Assembly (NCBI GenBank): GCA_016859345.1
Contig: CM029114.1
Coordinates: 14,774,001-14,838,000, forward strand
Length of the DNA: 64,000 bases
Direction of reading: 5' to 3'
DNA from: Istiophorus platypterus
Lineage: Eukaryota > Chordata > Actinopteri > Istiophoriformes > Istiophoridae
Of this stretch, positions 45,681-58,663 are shown in pieces. A model generated the notes under the pieces. The model ran no database searches. It was not told where the DNA came from and saw nothing but the letters and a program-made list of their open reading frames with translations. The translations under genes and the position numbers were made by a program. How positions within the stretch are numbered: the stretch's first letter is position 1; every line of letters begins with the position of its first letter.

Positions 45681-48674
45681 CCTATCTGCACTCAAACGGG
45701 AAGCTCCATTAGGGCCTCTACCACAACAATAGAAGAGTAATGGTGTGTGCGTGTGTGTGTATATGTGTGTGCGTGTGTGTCTGAGGTTGATGTCTGCTGT
45801 CATTTGAGTCCAGGGCAGAAAACACAGGGGCTGGCAGCTTGGGGTGAGGTAACACAAAAACCTACAAGCATCAAAGGAGAGGGGCCACAGCACTTCACGT
45901 CCCATGCATCTCTGTCTCATTCCTTTCTCTTTCTTCCTCTGACATTTCCCACCTGATTTGATGGCTCACTCCTAACTTTTTTCACTCTTCGCCACACGTT
46001 TTATTCTACCTATTCTATCTTCCATATCTTAACACACAATCCCTCATGTCTGCTCGCATGTGTCTTTATTTTGTCCGCCTTTGCTCGCTCCTCCGCAGCA
46101 TTTAGATGAAAAAGGGACTTGTAATGTGATGAATTTATCACTAGCATCACTAAGGATGCCGTGAAAGAAGCTGTAGGGAACTGCAGGAACATGACATAAC
46201 AGCTTCATGAAACATTTATAGAGAAAAAGGCTCGAGGTTGTACTCATGGGGACTGACATATCTCCCTGTGTTTAAGCTTAGGAAGGTCTGAGTAAATGCG
46301 TTACGACAACTTCATGATGTCAGCTAACCTAAACGCTGTGCTCCTCTGATGCCAAAAGAACAACTGTGTGACGCAAGGAAAAAACACAGTAACAAACTCA
46401 GTAAAAGCGCTTCACGAAAGAGAACAAGAATTTTACACTACAATTAAGCCCTGCACGAGCTTGTTGGTGACATATTTTGTCTAAGGGTCCCCTGTTTTAT
46501 TTGAAGTTTTGATATCGACAAGATATATTAGTAGTTTTAAGCACCAAAAACCATCTCGTTGTAGTTTTTTTATCTCCTCCCTCCGCTTCTCTCTGGCAAA
46601 TAGTGGGCGTTTTCTATCTGTCAGCCACTTCCTCTCTTCTGACTGGCTGACTGTTTTCTGAGTGACGCACATCCAGGCCAACCACAGGTAATGAATTGTA
46701 GCCTACTGCTGTATCTTGGTAAAACTCACCAGTAGATGCAAATGACGATGCTCAGCTAGTGCGGAAATGAGCCAAACCAACGGTCAAATTCCGACTAAAA
46801 TGCTCTGACTGAATTTGGTGTGGTGCTCTACAGTGGAGGACAGCTATGGAGATAGCGCTGCCGAGCAACCTTTCCTTTTTTCAGAGCTCTGACTCTGGGC
46901 AGTCGATATTATCCTTTAACTTGGGAAAGCAAGTTCGCAGTTCACACGCACAGCCATAATAACAGCTGATCTTTAGTCCAAGTGAAACACATAGAACAAC
47001 ATGATTGGTAGAACTGAAATTTTAAGACAAATGTAATCCAACAATTAGTATAAGAACCATGATGAAAAAAATATAAACTGTTTTTGGCTATAAAAAGCTG
47101 AAAAGATCATTTGAGATTCCAAAGAAAAAAATAATAAGAGTCGATCAAAAAGCAAAATAACAACTACAATTATGGCAGTATTTCAATAGCACCAAGACCT
47201 GCTTTATAATCAAAAAGGCCATGAAAATCTTACTTTCTAAAAAAAACCTTTAAGAAAAAACACCAGTAATCATATGAAATATATACTCGATACTTGCACC
47301 AGTGGATACAAGTAGGATAAACCGGGCTCTTCAACAGCCACATTGTACTGCAGAAATGTGAGAAATCAGACTTTTATATTTTTTGCTGTATTGTTAATGC
47401 TCAGTTCTAAACCCTTGGAGCAAGATCCTCTTGCAGTATTAACAACTCTAATAATCACTGGACGCTTTGCTTGAAATCAACATCATTATATTAACAGGTA
47501 TGTAACCTTCTTAAAACATTTCAATATAACAAAGATTCAACTGGGAGTAAAACTCTATTTTAATAAATTTGGAGGTTTGGAGGTTGCACTGTAAACGAAT
47601 GCAAGATCACAAGTAAAAAGTAATTAATGTTGAATTAATGAGTCGTGCTCCACTGTTGCATTGACAACACTCCTCAAATGTATAAAAACAAACCCTCAAT
47701 AACTAATGTTTTTTCATATTTTAATTACAATTTACTTGGAAGAATTCATTTTAATATTTGTTTCTGAAACACTAACAAAATATGAGCATACAATAGTACT
47801 AATTGCTGATAAGACCTAATTCTATTCTATTCTATTCTTCTGGTCAAACTCAGTCTACAGAGGATTGTGTGATACAATAAAAACCTTTAAAAAAAAAAAA
47901 GCTACTAATGGCTGCTGTGGCCAGAATATTTTGTTTTCTGTGTTTTACGAAGTCAAGAATGAACATTCAGTATCAACTCTTAAGCTAACATGGATGAAAA
48001 GTCCTCAATGCGGTCAGAAAAATTTTTGAACATCTGAAATTCCATAACATCTGACAAACGCCATCCGCTGAGGAAGAATGACTGTTCTATTCTGTTGTAT
48101 TCTATTGTGTTTGTTTTCCTGACCTGCAGTGAGCCCAGGGGAAGGTGAGACAAAGGCAAGCTGGCAGTAAACTTGTTCCTGGAGTTGTGTATTTGTCATC
48201 ACACTGGAGGGGCCATAGAGATGTTGTCAGTCAGCTTGGGATGCTAGCACATGATCATCTGACATGCAGACAGACATTGTCTGCGTTAGTGTGTCTGACT
48301 ATGTGTGGCTATGTTTTTCTGTGTGGGTAAGACTGTCTTCCTCTGCCTCCGCTCTGTTGCTGTGAATGCTCTTGTTGACTTCTCATTCGGTAAACAGAAG
48401 AGAGATCGTAAATCCACAACACAAAAGGTAGAAGGCAGAGAGGAGAGGGAAAACGAACTTCCCTTGGCAAGATTCGCACATTGTCAGAAAAGCGGCACAC
48501 AAACAGACTGCAAGAGAGAGGAAGAGTGAAACAGGAGCGAAGAGAGGAGGGATTTGAATTAAGACAGAAAAGACAGAAGTTTCACAGAGCTGAGATGATA
48601 TGTCTATTTATTCTTCTTTAATATGGAAGATGATTGCTTTCCTGCAGTTTCCCTAAAAGTTACTGCCTCCTTGC

Positions 48675-48676
<2 letters not shown>

Positions 48677-48714
<38 letters not shown>
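48677..48714. repeat. CA microsatellite
   Basis: About 18 CA units in the large intron. Confidence 0.95.
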
Positions 48715-48715
<1 letters not shown>

Positions 48716-51700
48716 ATCCTGAACAGTGGGGAGGAATAGATCCAGAGGGGTAACAGCAAAATGATAATCTGACTGGAGGGCACAAAGCTTTCTGGGCTGG
48801 ATAGAAGCACAGACATTGAATAGGGCTGCACACTGCGATAAAGCACTGCCCCTATGGCTGGAGAGCACACACCACGTAAACGTACACACACACACTTAAG
48901 TACACTTAGTTTTCACTTAGTTGTGCAACAAGCAACGCATACACATACACAGGCTTGAACAGAAATTTACTTTTCACTCACTCGTGTGCAACGCAATACA
49001 CACAGTCATACGCACACTGAGCTTGTGGCGAGTGGCTCGAGCCTGCTGATAAGACAGAATGGAGCACTTCAAAGCAGTGATACTTGGAGATAGAAAACAA
49101 CCTCAACTAATAGAGCCTCCCTCAAAATGGCTGCCAGGCACCACCACGTTCCACAGCTAATGTTTCACATACAGACACATCACCGCTCAGCTCTGCTGGC
49201 TTACCAGTTGCATAATCATGTCATCCTTCTGCTGAGGTTAGAGACACCTGCAGCAAGTTTGCCAATTACATGCTTCGTTCTTAATCAGGGGAAGTTCCCT
49301 TGTTCAAAGCAAAAGCTAATGGGACAGACCAATTTTTCTTTTTTTATTATTTTTTTTAGTTTTTCACTTTAATAATGGAAAAAAAATCATCAGCATATTA
49401 CTTTAAAGTCCAGATTGTAGCATCTGTTATTCCAGACATGCATCAAATTTATGTCAGTTCTGTGAGAACAACAAGTATGAATATATAGTAGGCATCCAGC
49501 AAAATCCCATTACTGTGTTGAAATGAGAGCTGTAGCCTCTAGCAAATGACCCTGTGGCTATTCAATATTTTGTTCCCCATAATTTATCACCATGCCCCAT
49601 CATTTAGAGATTAAGATGGTATCCACTCTGTTGCCCTCCTGTGCGTTTTACATATTTCAAAAATGAAATCTAAATAGAACGCTCAGCTCGCTGCTCTCTT
49701 CTGTATTTACTCCCCACAATGCTGTGGGCTTCCCTTCCACCCTGTCGTCCTGGCTAGGCCTGTTTAATTTGGCGTCTGCTGTTTGGCAGAGGGGAAGCGG
49801 CGTGGAGGCCAAATGCAAGCAGAGGGCCTGGCTGGGGCAATCCAATCGATAAGGACACACTGCAGTCAGGGAACAGGTGCACCAGAGTCTGTGAAGCAGA
49901 GTTCAGTCTCTGCTTAGATGGCTGTGTCGTAATCTATTTGGGAAATGGGAGATGGGTCAGGAGGGAAAAACGTGAAAGAACAGGCCATGGATGCGGTTGG
50001 AAAAAATGAAGAAGAGAACGGACAGAAGCGAGAGCAGGAGTGTAGGCAAAGGTTTGAAGGACACTATTCATTCAATCTACCAAGAATGACAATTTTTACA
50101 GGATTCTTTTATCAGAGGGAGACTTTAGAAATGACTGTTTTGCACACTTAGATGACTGTAGATGTATCACTTTGACCATTTTATTTTAGATATGAGTTTG
50201 AAAAGCCAAATATGAGAAGTTCTGATTCAAGGTTCAACAACTAGACACTTACCTTTTGCATTCATTGTTTGACGTGCTATCCCAAAATATTGATTTCAAA
50301 GATATACACTCTGTAAGCAATCATAAAAACATACTAAGTAAATCTGCAATCATTTTGCTAGAGATGAAGCATCTCCGGTGGTGTGAAAGGCTCAAGTATT
50401 GTACACACAAGCAATATGCACCCTCACAAATACACACATATAACTTGGCGTGATAAGTCGGAAATGTGCCGAGGGTTAGTGTAATCAGTGATCTGGTGAA
50501 AGAAAGTATCCACAACCATTAACGCTTGTTATTCTTCCCAATTTAGGAAATGTTATTTCTAATATTTCCTGCACTACTGCTTGATTGCAATCTGGTGCGA
50601 GGGAGAAGAGGAGAAAGAAGAATGGAGTAAATTCATGAAGAGGAGGTAAAGACAATAGATATTCCATGCTTGACTTCCTAAGGAAATGGAACTCTTTGAC
50701 TGTAGCCATTAAGAGTTCAAAGGTGAACCTTTAAATTTCCGTAAAGTGACAGATTGGCAAGAGTGGCAAGTAGAGGTCATCCCTCTATGTAACCGTGTCT
50801 TTAATAAATGAGAATAGAATGCCAGTGTTTGATTCCTCCCTAATTAAGACTGAGGAAGTCTGTGTTACTCAACACTAAAAGGATGCATGAACAAAATGGA
50901 TTCAAACAGTGATCAGTGGTGTAATTGGTGTAATATCTGGAATATCCATCTATCTTTTTCTCATGCTTTAGGTATTGTTTAGAATCGATCTGTTGCACTT
51001 TGGGTGTGCAAAATTTTGAAGTTGATTTTTGGCTACAAAACTGTATAAATAAATGTTTGTTTTTATAAATTATCTGACAAAGTATGAATGCTTTTACATA
51101 AGCTGTTTTGATAAAGTTGAGGTTTTATAAAAATCTCAGTTTTAAAACGGTGTGTTATCATTTCCTTCTGATTAACGTCTACAGTACACACTACAGAATA
51201 AACCTCCAGGGCTGCTCATTACAATTTCCTTTTTTCTAAAAATTTCAGTGTGCTGGTTTTATCCTGTATAATATGCAGGATAAGAGCTTAAGTAGATCAT
51301 TATATTAAAAGGCTAAAGTGAACCGGCCCTGGAACATATAGTACTTGTAAGATTTTGAGCGTGCGAAAATTTGCACCAGAGAAGAAAGTACAAAAAAAAC
51401 ACACAGAAGGTACACAGCAAGGAAATTAGAAGAGAGAGAAAACAAGAGTGAACCACTGTTAGAAAAGCCAGTGTGTACAAGATGCATTCCTTCCCAAAGA
51501 TGCAGATAGCATGAATAATTTTGCGACTTTGTTGGGAAACTTTTTAAAGTGTGGCAAGGCAGACTGGAGGTAATAAATTATTCAAATGTTTCATTGAGGC
51601 CATGCCGCTTGCGTAGGGAAGGCCTCTATAATATGCATGTAAGAAGACATGATGAAACAACACCATAAACAGTAGAGAGTGAGAGAGTGTTTGGGGAGTA

Positions 51701-53633
51701 TGGGGTAGAAGGAAGGGTGATGAAGAGACAAGTGACTTTGACTCAGTCTTTATGTAGGCATCCGTATGCTAGGCCCCTATAATATATACATCTAAGGACA
51801 CCGGATGAAATAGCCTTGTGTGATGTGGGAAGGGGTTGTGAGCAGAAAAGGAGGGCAGATTAAGCGGGAGATAAGGACGACAGTGAAGGGAACTGTGAGA
51901 AACACGGAGCAAAAGAGAAAGATATATGAGAAGGGGAAATATTGAGATTCCTGCCATTGTGAGTGTTTATATGAGAGACTGAGAGAAAGAATGGGGATTT
52001 AACAGACAAAGAAGAAACACAAACAGACATGTGAAACAATAAATGTAGAGAGACAGGCCACTTTCTTCTTTAGTACCAAGGGAGGAAGAATATGCATTTC
52101 AAAAAGATTATTTTCTTCTGCATGCTGCATCCCCAATGTTATGGAAAACATGGGAGTTCATCTTAACATTATCTGTTGGACTAAGGTGAGCTTAACCTTG
52201 CTTTACTTTTTTTCTTCCCCACAATCTTTAAATTCCTATTCTTAAAGGAGAACTCATGTAATACATAGGGCTATGCTAGATATTTACATTTTTCAATACT
52301 GGGGTCAATGGGATACCTCTTATGCTGCATTATTCTATGAGGTATAAAAAACATTTTTACCTTAATACTTTTCTGTTTATTTAGAAAAGAAAGGCAAATT
52401 TATCTTTTCGTATCTGTAATGTTGTCTTGTAACCAACAATACTAGGACTCTTACCAATTAGAGGACAACAGACCTGGCAAATTTATGAGTTATGACATAT
52501 AGTATCAAATAGAGATATAAGCTTCTCATTACTCAAAAAGAAAGGGTTTGATAGGTTTGATACTCACCCCTACTGAATAATAGCAAAGGATAGTGAATCT
52601 GTGACAGTGTATATTTGTCTGCAAACATTTGAGTGTGTCAAAGCAACTGTGTTCACATTCAGATGTGTGTCCTAAAAGATAAACTGCCTGGTCTATAAGA
52701 CAGCAAAGGATTTACAATGACCTCTTCTAAATTGTCCAAGGAGATGCCTGTGTTACCCGGGTGGACGGACACACCACAGTAATTGGTTCTCTCTATGTTG
52801 TACCCCAATTACACTCAGTCTTCGGTGGCCTACCTCAGCCTTCTCTTACTACATGGCCCATTTCCTGCCTCACTTTATATCTTTAAGAAGTCTATATGGG
52901 CTGAAACAAAAGCAGGGCGAGCACTAAGCTACATCAGTAATGACTCCAAACCCTCAGAATGGCCCCTTTCCTTGACCTGTTTCCTGAACTGGCTTAGGGA
53001 AAGAAAAAAAGGGAAAGGAAAAAATTAACAAAAAAAACACCCGGATTTTAACATAGTATGTTTGATCATAGTCATTTTACAGTATATGCAGAAAATATTT
53101 ATAGTCAATCTGAACAAAAAAACACCTCTGTTAGACAAGTTTGGAAGGAATAAAGGGCAAAAATTGGTTCTAGCTACAGCAACAAAATAGAACTTCAATT
53201 AAATGGCTTTTCACCTCATTTTCTGAAGAGTGAGAAAATCATGCAGTTAAGGTAGTTAATTTATTCCTCTTCTTCATTGAGTGAAAGCGTAGAACAAGGA
53301 GGAGAGTAAAGGAGCGAGGCAGCATTGATTGTATGTATTTATCTCCCACTGGTCAGCAGTCTGGCTTGTTGCTGTGCACTGGAGGTCATTCTCCACATTG
53401 AATCCCCATTGATCTCCTCTTTAGAGTCTCCTGAGACACCCAGAGCTCCATTATGAGAGTGATCACACTCCTAATAAACACCTATGCACTCTCATGAATA
53501 GACAAACACAAACTCATACTGTAAGTACATTAGCACAGTAGCTCATGGGCATGGACATCATTATGCATGCATAAAGACACACACGCACATAATTTCATAG
53601 CACGACCTCCCTTTACACATACACAAACACGCT

Positions 53634-53655
53634 CACACACACACACACACACACT
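53634..53655. repeat. CA microsatellite
   Basis: About 10 CA units. Confidence 0.9.
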
Positions 53656-54103
53656 AACCGGTAGAAACAAAGTTTAATGCTGCCTCTGTATATAATTCCT
53701 TGTAGTGTGCCTGCTAACTGTGTGTAAGAGCATGCGTTAATTCAGACATCATTTAATAAGACACGCAGCTAGACTGCCTTGACCACTCCATAGAAAGGTG
53801 CTGAAAGGCAATTACGCTGGGCAAATAGCCCTTCAGGCTCCAGGGGCCTAAGCCCTTTCATCCATAGGAAGAAATGAGGGCAGGGTGGGTTCTAGCATAG
53901 CCCAAGAGTTGAAGGAGAGTCACACTGGGTTAGACAGCATTTCTTGACCTTTTATACTCAGACAGTAACACTGGTTCGACGTTCTGGTTTGATCAGAACG
54001 TTTCATTGTGCAACTTGGGTTCTTGACCCACCCGACATGGGCCAGAAACCGTACAGCCTAAATAAACAGTGATACAAGTTTCATACAGATATACTAGATG
54101 GTA

Positions 54104-54122
54104 TTTTTTTTTTTTTTTTTTT
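54104..54122. repeat. Poly-T run
   Basis: 19 T residues. Confidence 0.9.
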
Positions 54123-55475
54123 GAGCAGCAATAACTCATGTTTAGGCCATTTTGATACGTATTCACTTATTTGCTGTGGCAAACATGTTATCAAACAGCT
54201 GCCTATTTATACATTCAGCAAATGAAAGTAAGTCCAATATTCACTGTCTGTTTAGCTTTGTTTTGGTGTCCGTCAACTCCTTAGAAAGACATTTAGCTTC
54301 TGGCTGTGAAATGCACGCCTGTGTTTAGTATTTTTCTGCTACCTTAACAGTTCACTGGTCAGCACTGGCTGGGAGTAGTTGCTTTAGCAATGCTTTTGCT
54401 AAAAACTGATGACTTCTACTGCTGGAAACAGTTTCATGAGAGCAGAGCTGAGTGATATTTGTATGTGAGCTCATCACCACAAGTACTTCCTTTCACAATA
54501 CATGTATTCGTCTGGCTTATTGTGAATCTAAAAATATTGATAAACACAACTTTAAGAAGATGAACCTCTAAGTGTCCTTCCACAGTTAGTGTTGTCAGCT
54601 GTTGTCATCTGAACTTCATTCTACTGAAGAAATAATACCTATAAAGGTAGTTAATGCTGAGTTTTTGTTCTAGCAAAAATATGTATGGAAATACATTTAC
54701 AGATATCTGTCACTGTGAATGGTGACAACCTTTAACAAGAGTGGTTCAAAAATAAACAAGAAAAAGTCAAACACTGGTCCTTCTTCCATTCACAAGGAAT
54801 GAATTGTGATCTGTTAAGCAGCTGAGGAAACTAAAAAGAAGGCTGGGAAGTGATACAGTAAAAAGCAAGAGGCATTTAGGGTAAGTAGGACTCATAAAAT
54901 CAGATATACTTCCAAAGATAGAGATCAGATTGCCTTTATGATGTCCTTGTGAATTATTCTTTGGTTTACTAAAAACGTGGAACCATTTCCACAAATAGCA
55001 ACTCTGTTGACATCTGTAATTTTAACGAAACTGCTATATCCAGGACCAGCTCCCAGACTAGTCTCAAGGTATGTTCTTTTGAGGTCTAAAAACATGCACA
55101 TACCATGAGTGGGGTGGAGGGGGAAGATTCATAATTGAGAACTGTGAGAGCACAGATGGTTCTTTAGTTTTTCCTCCTTTTTGAGTAATTTTGCAGAATT
55201 AATTACTGGCAGTAGATAATTGGCATAAGTATCCCTTATGTCACAATAAAAAAGAATTTATCATAAAAATAAATTAAATTAATTATAAGCAGAACAAGTA
55301 CGCCAAGGTACTTCCTGTGTCAGTTTTTAAAAAATCACATTGCAGCCTGTCCAATAAATTTAATGGGGAAAAATACTCAAACCAGCAAAATTTTCTTCGT
55401 GTTGCATATACTTAGTCATAAATGCAGAAAACAACATTAAGAATGGCAGGAGGAGGAGGAAGTGATGGGACTTAC

Positions 55476-56264
55476 CATTGTTGCCAAAATCCAGTGAGTA
55501 CTTCACCACATGATAGTTGTTCCACACATACAGCAGGTTGTCTCTCGGGTTGTAATCCACTGCAGCTATGTACTGGTAGGAATTGGGAAACGGTACGTTA
55601 ACCGTCATCTCCTTGCTCTTATCAGTGTTGTACATGTAGTCGATTTTGTTCCCTGTCCCTTCGTTGTCGTCATCCTCATAGACGGTTTTGACGACGTACA
55701 GGACTCCGCAGATCATGAAGGCATTGGAGGCAGAGCGTTTGTCGTAGCTGGTGTCCCAGGAGCCCTCGATGCGCAGGGTGTAGGGGTTGAGCTGGCTCAC
55801 CACGATGCGCCCATTGTTCTGCTCTGTGGCATAGATCACCCACAGTCCATTCTCGTCCACCGCTAGGTCGATGTCCGACTTGCCCCCCCAGCGGTATGGT
55901 GAGGTGTCATGGTAGTTGGCACTGGCGATAATGGCCTCACCGCTCTTGATGCGCGTACGTAGGTCAAACTTAACAATGTTGCGTGTGCGCTCCTTGTTGA
56001 AGAAGAGTGCACCATCGTATACTACAAAGCCAGTCCCGTCCACGCGATGTGGGAGTTTGTAGGTGGTGGTGGGACGGCCTGCGATGAAGTCCTCCTTGGA
56101 CGAGTACTCTGTGAGCGTGTCTGTGCGGTACGGAGTCCAGGGCATGTAGTAGATCTTGTCTGAGGCCTGCAGCGGGTCTTTACACCACGCTCCGGACTGG
56201 TGGTCTGACTCAAAAAGATGTTCGCTTTGGTACACTCCTCGCAGAATACCAGGGCACAGAAATA
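55476..56264 (-). CDS. adgrl3: adgrl3 exon: olfactomedin domain
   Basis: One 789-nt exon (residues 5-268) encodes the complete olfactomedin-like beta-propeller. It opens VFLCPGILRGVYQSEH and holds the family signatures WCKDPL, YYMPWTPYRTDTL, GRPTTTYKLPHRVDGTGFVV, GGKSDIDLAVDENGLWVIY, FMICGVLYVV and AAVDYNPRDNLLYVWNNYH. The two cysteines, in CPG near the start and in MICG late in the domain, are the expected disulfide partners. In latrophilin 3 this domain binds FLRT proteins and, together with the lectin domain, teneurins, in the extracellular space at synapses. The acceptor is TTCCTCAG before TATTTCTG and the donor is AATG followed by GTAAGT. Phase is 1 on both sides, so the domain is an exact shuffling unit. 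It is among the best-conserved parts of the window and shows no truncation. Confidence 0.96.
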
Positions 56265-57370
56265 CTGAGGAACAAATAGCAACATTTTCACGTTAGATAC
56301 ATTCCTCGGAGTTGCTGTAAAATGTCAACTACTCTCTCAAGATTTTCTGACAGCGCGCGTGAAATGTTTCCCTCTTTTCATAAATGTTACATTGTATTTT
56401 AACTTAAGCACTAGTGATGATGACATGATAGGCTTACTGTGTTTTGGTTTGGATGTTGTATAGTCACTGTCATTCTTAAGCACATCAACAGCATACCTCC
56501 TATTCAGCAGATAATACCCTGCTCTCATGGCTAAGGGAAAAAGAGAAAATGGCACATTTTGTTCTACCCCCCCTCCCATTCCCATTTCTCCCTCCCTCCC
56601 CGGCTCCTCATTAGACTCATAGACTCATAGCTCTTTCCTCCTTTCTCTCCCTTCTATTTCTGTCAGGAACACCCAACTGTAGAACCAAAACACGTCTTTT
56701 ATCGCCTGCTGTTTCTTCAATTGTTACAATAATTCATTTCCCACTCTGTGCTCAGTTTTCCCGTCTTGGAATACTTGGGTCATGTTTTATGAGTAATGTG
56801 GGCGCTGTAGTAAATTCTGGGAAGCCAGTGTGACCGAAGTCATAGGGACCTTTGTAATTTAACGGGAAGATTGTCACACACACACAGCAGGTAGACGCAG
56901 ACAGGGCCAGATGTGCACGTTGGTTTTCCCATTCTTCTCACTAATATAATTCCGGATTCCACACAAAGGCCTGGAAATATTGATTGAATTTTCATTGGCT
57001 ATTCAAAGCACTGGCATAATTTTCATATCATGGGGAAGCATTTGAAATATTAAATGTCAATGTAATTCTCTGTTCACTGGCTCATCATAAAAATGTGCTT
57101 AACCCGTGGAGAGTTTGTTAAGTGAAATTCTACATGATACCATGGAATAATATGGGCCTAGAGTGTGTCTAATGAGAACCAGTGTTTCTAAATTGCCTCT
57201 ATATGCTGAGATCAAGCTGTCTCAATATAGCTGCAGCGACTTTGAAAGAGATGTCATTCTGCGACGAGGTACAAAACGCTTCAGGCACTGGCATCAAAAA
57301 AGTGACAGCCAACCCCAGATTTTGAGCATGTGTACATGTGTGAAAGTGGGTCTTCCTGTTTCAGACTTAC
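56265..57370 (-). other. Intron between mini-exon and olfactomedin exon
   Basis: A 1.1-kb intron without recognised features besides splice sites. A C/T-rich patch lies at 56570-56670. Confidence 0.9.
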
Positions 57371-57385
57371 CTTTTTGTTCCACTT
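57371..57385 (-). CDS. adgrl3: adgrl3 mini-exon, 15 nt (KVEQK insert)
   Basis: This micro-exon lies between the lectin exons (outside the window) and the olfactomedin exon. Its sequence is AAGTGGAACAAAAAG, flanked by an acceptor ending ATGCAG and the strong donor GTAAGT. The split codons give K-V-E-Q-K followed by V-F-L-C-P-G from the next exon, matching the known alternative insert between lectin and olfactomedin domains of vertebrate latrophilins. That insert is known to change affinity for teneurins. Both flanking phases are 1, so skipping keeps the frame. A pyrimidine-rich stretch upstream on the minus strand (about 57415-57465) and a UGC just before the acceptor AG fit neural micro-exon regulation by PTBP and SRRM4-type factors, which is inference. 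It is too short for ordinary gene finders. Confidence 0.9.
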
Positions 57386-58346
57386 CTGCATGAGCCATAG
57401 GCAAAATATTTGAAGAAAAAAGAGACAAAGACAGAGAAAGAAAGAAACAGAGACAAGAGACAAAAATAGATTAATGATGCAATAATAAGGAAATCATGAT
57501 AATACAATCTCAGATCTCCATAATCGTTCTCATATTTCATCCTAACCTTGTGAGAGTGCCAGGATGCTCTCCATGTGTGATTGGTAATAACATTACATAA
57601 GCGTCTGCGGAGACTTCACTGCAGTGGGGAAGCTATCTGATAGTAATGCATCTCACATATGTCAAACACACATATGGGGGAACAGACACAAGTGTGCCAT
57701 GCAGAAAGAGAGAGTGGGAGAGGGACACTGGGAGCAAACGCACAAGACCATGATAAAATATACAAAAACACAACCATATTCATAGTATCCATGGTGGTCC
57801 TATCCCTGATCCAGGACAAAATACAGCAATAGAAAATGAGCTGAGATAATGAGCTATTAAATGTATGCTAATAGCAACAGCGCAATGAAAACCAGAAAAT
57901 TGATTTGATTACTGTGATTGCATTTCAGTGGACCAGCCAAAACTGAAATATTGTAATGCTTTCTCTGATGCACAGTGGGTGACCTAATGCTTTGTGTATG
58001 TCACCTACTCTGAGTGACTCTGTGTTTGAGTGTGCAAGCATTGCATGTGGAGGTGAAAGCATACTGAATGCACTGGTTTGCCTTTGCTTTGCTTCAACCT
58101 CAACACCAATCCCCTGTCTATTATATTCAAATCGTTATCCTTAGAGCTTCGAGGGAGGGTTGTTCATGTCGCACCGCAATGAAATGTGCGCACTTGCTCA
58201 GAGCCTCTTAAACATACGAATTCCATTCCACCTCGCTCCCCAGGGGACTGAGTGGAATGTGAACATGGCAGAAACCTAATCCTGCAGGCAGTGCCCTTGT
58301 GTCTCAAGACCGTTAGAGACCTGCTGAATGGAAGTGATCCCCTGAG

Positions 58347-58461
58347 AGAAGAAACGAGGAGAGGAGAGGAGAGGAGAGGAGAGGAGAGGAGAGGAGAGGA
58401 GAAGAGACGAGAAGAGACGAGAGGAGAGGAGAGGAGAGGAGAGGAGAGGAGAGGAGAAGAG
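58347..58461. repeat. (GGAGA)n minisatellite
   Basis: About 22 AGGAG units with a short AGACGAGA variant block in the middle. Pure purine on the plus strand. Confidence 0.95.
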
Positions 58462-58623
58462 GGAGTCTTCAAAGGAGAAACATTTGGAAGGACTTCCGAA
58501 TGGCACGTTTATATATAGCACAAGTGCACTACATTTCACAGTACATGCATAAATTTTTTAACACATTAAAGCAAAACTCATCACCAACCACAAGACATTC
58601 CCAACCACATGTGGCAAACAGAA

Positions 58624-58625
<2 letters not shown>

Positions 58626-58661
<36 letters not shown>
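58626..58661. repeat. CA microsatellite
   Basis: About 18 CA units. Confidence 0.95.

Positions 58662-58663
<2 letters not shown>

Larger units (their letters stand above)
43061..55475 (-). other. 12.4-kb intron between olfactomedin and linker exons
   Basis: The largest intron in the window. It contains GT/CA repeats at 45613-45631, 45652-45680, 48677-48714 and 53634-53655, a T run at 54104-54122, and otherwise AT-rich unique-looking DNA. I looked for an extra linker exon like those of mammalian latrophilin 3 and for genes on the other strand and found none. Confidence 0.85.
4086..57385 (-). other. adgrl3: adgrl3 locus, partial (20 exons, 5' end missing)
   Basis: Gene-level entry. Twenty exons on the minus strand join into one frame of 1442 full codons, and every intron is GT-AG with matching phase. 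Visible domain order: olfactomedin (about residues 6-267), Gly/Ser/Thr/Pro linker, hormone-receptor domain (about 385-445), GAIN (about 453-744), GPS cut between residues 744 and 745, seven helices (about 768-1006), and a tail of about 430 residues ending LVTSL. The latrophilin 3 assignment over 1 and 2 rests on tail segments typical of that paralog as I know it: MDTLPLNGNH, EKKILKELTSNYIPSYLNNH, EESNAPLLPPR and ESFFPLLTNEHT. Latrophilins are postsynaptic adhesion GPCRs binding teneurins and FLRTs. Signal peptide, lectin exons and promoter lie beyond 64000. No frameshift or stop interrupts any exon, so the gene looks functional. Fish carry duplicated adgrl3 genes and the copy is not determined. 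Confidence 0.95.
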
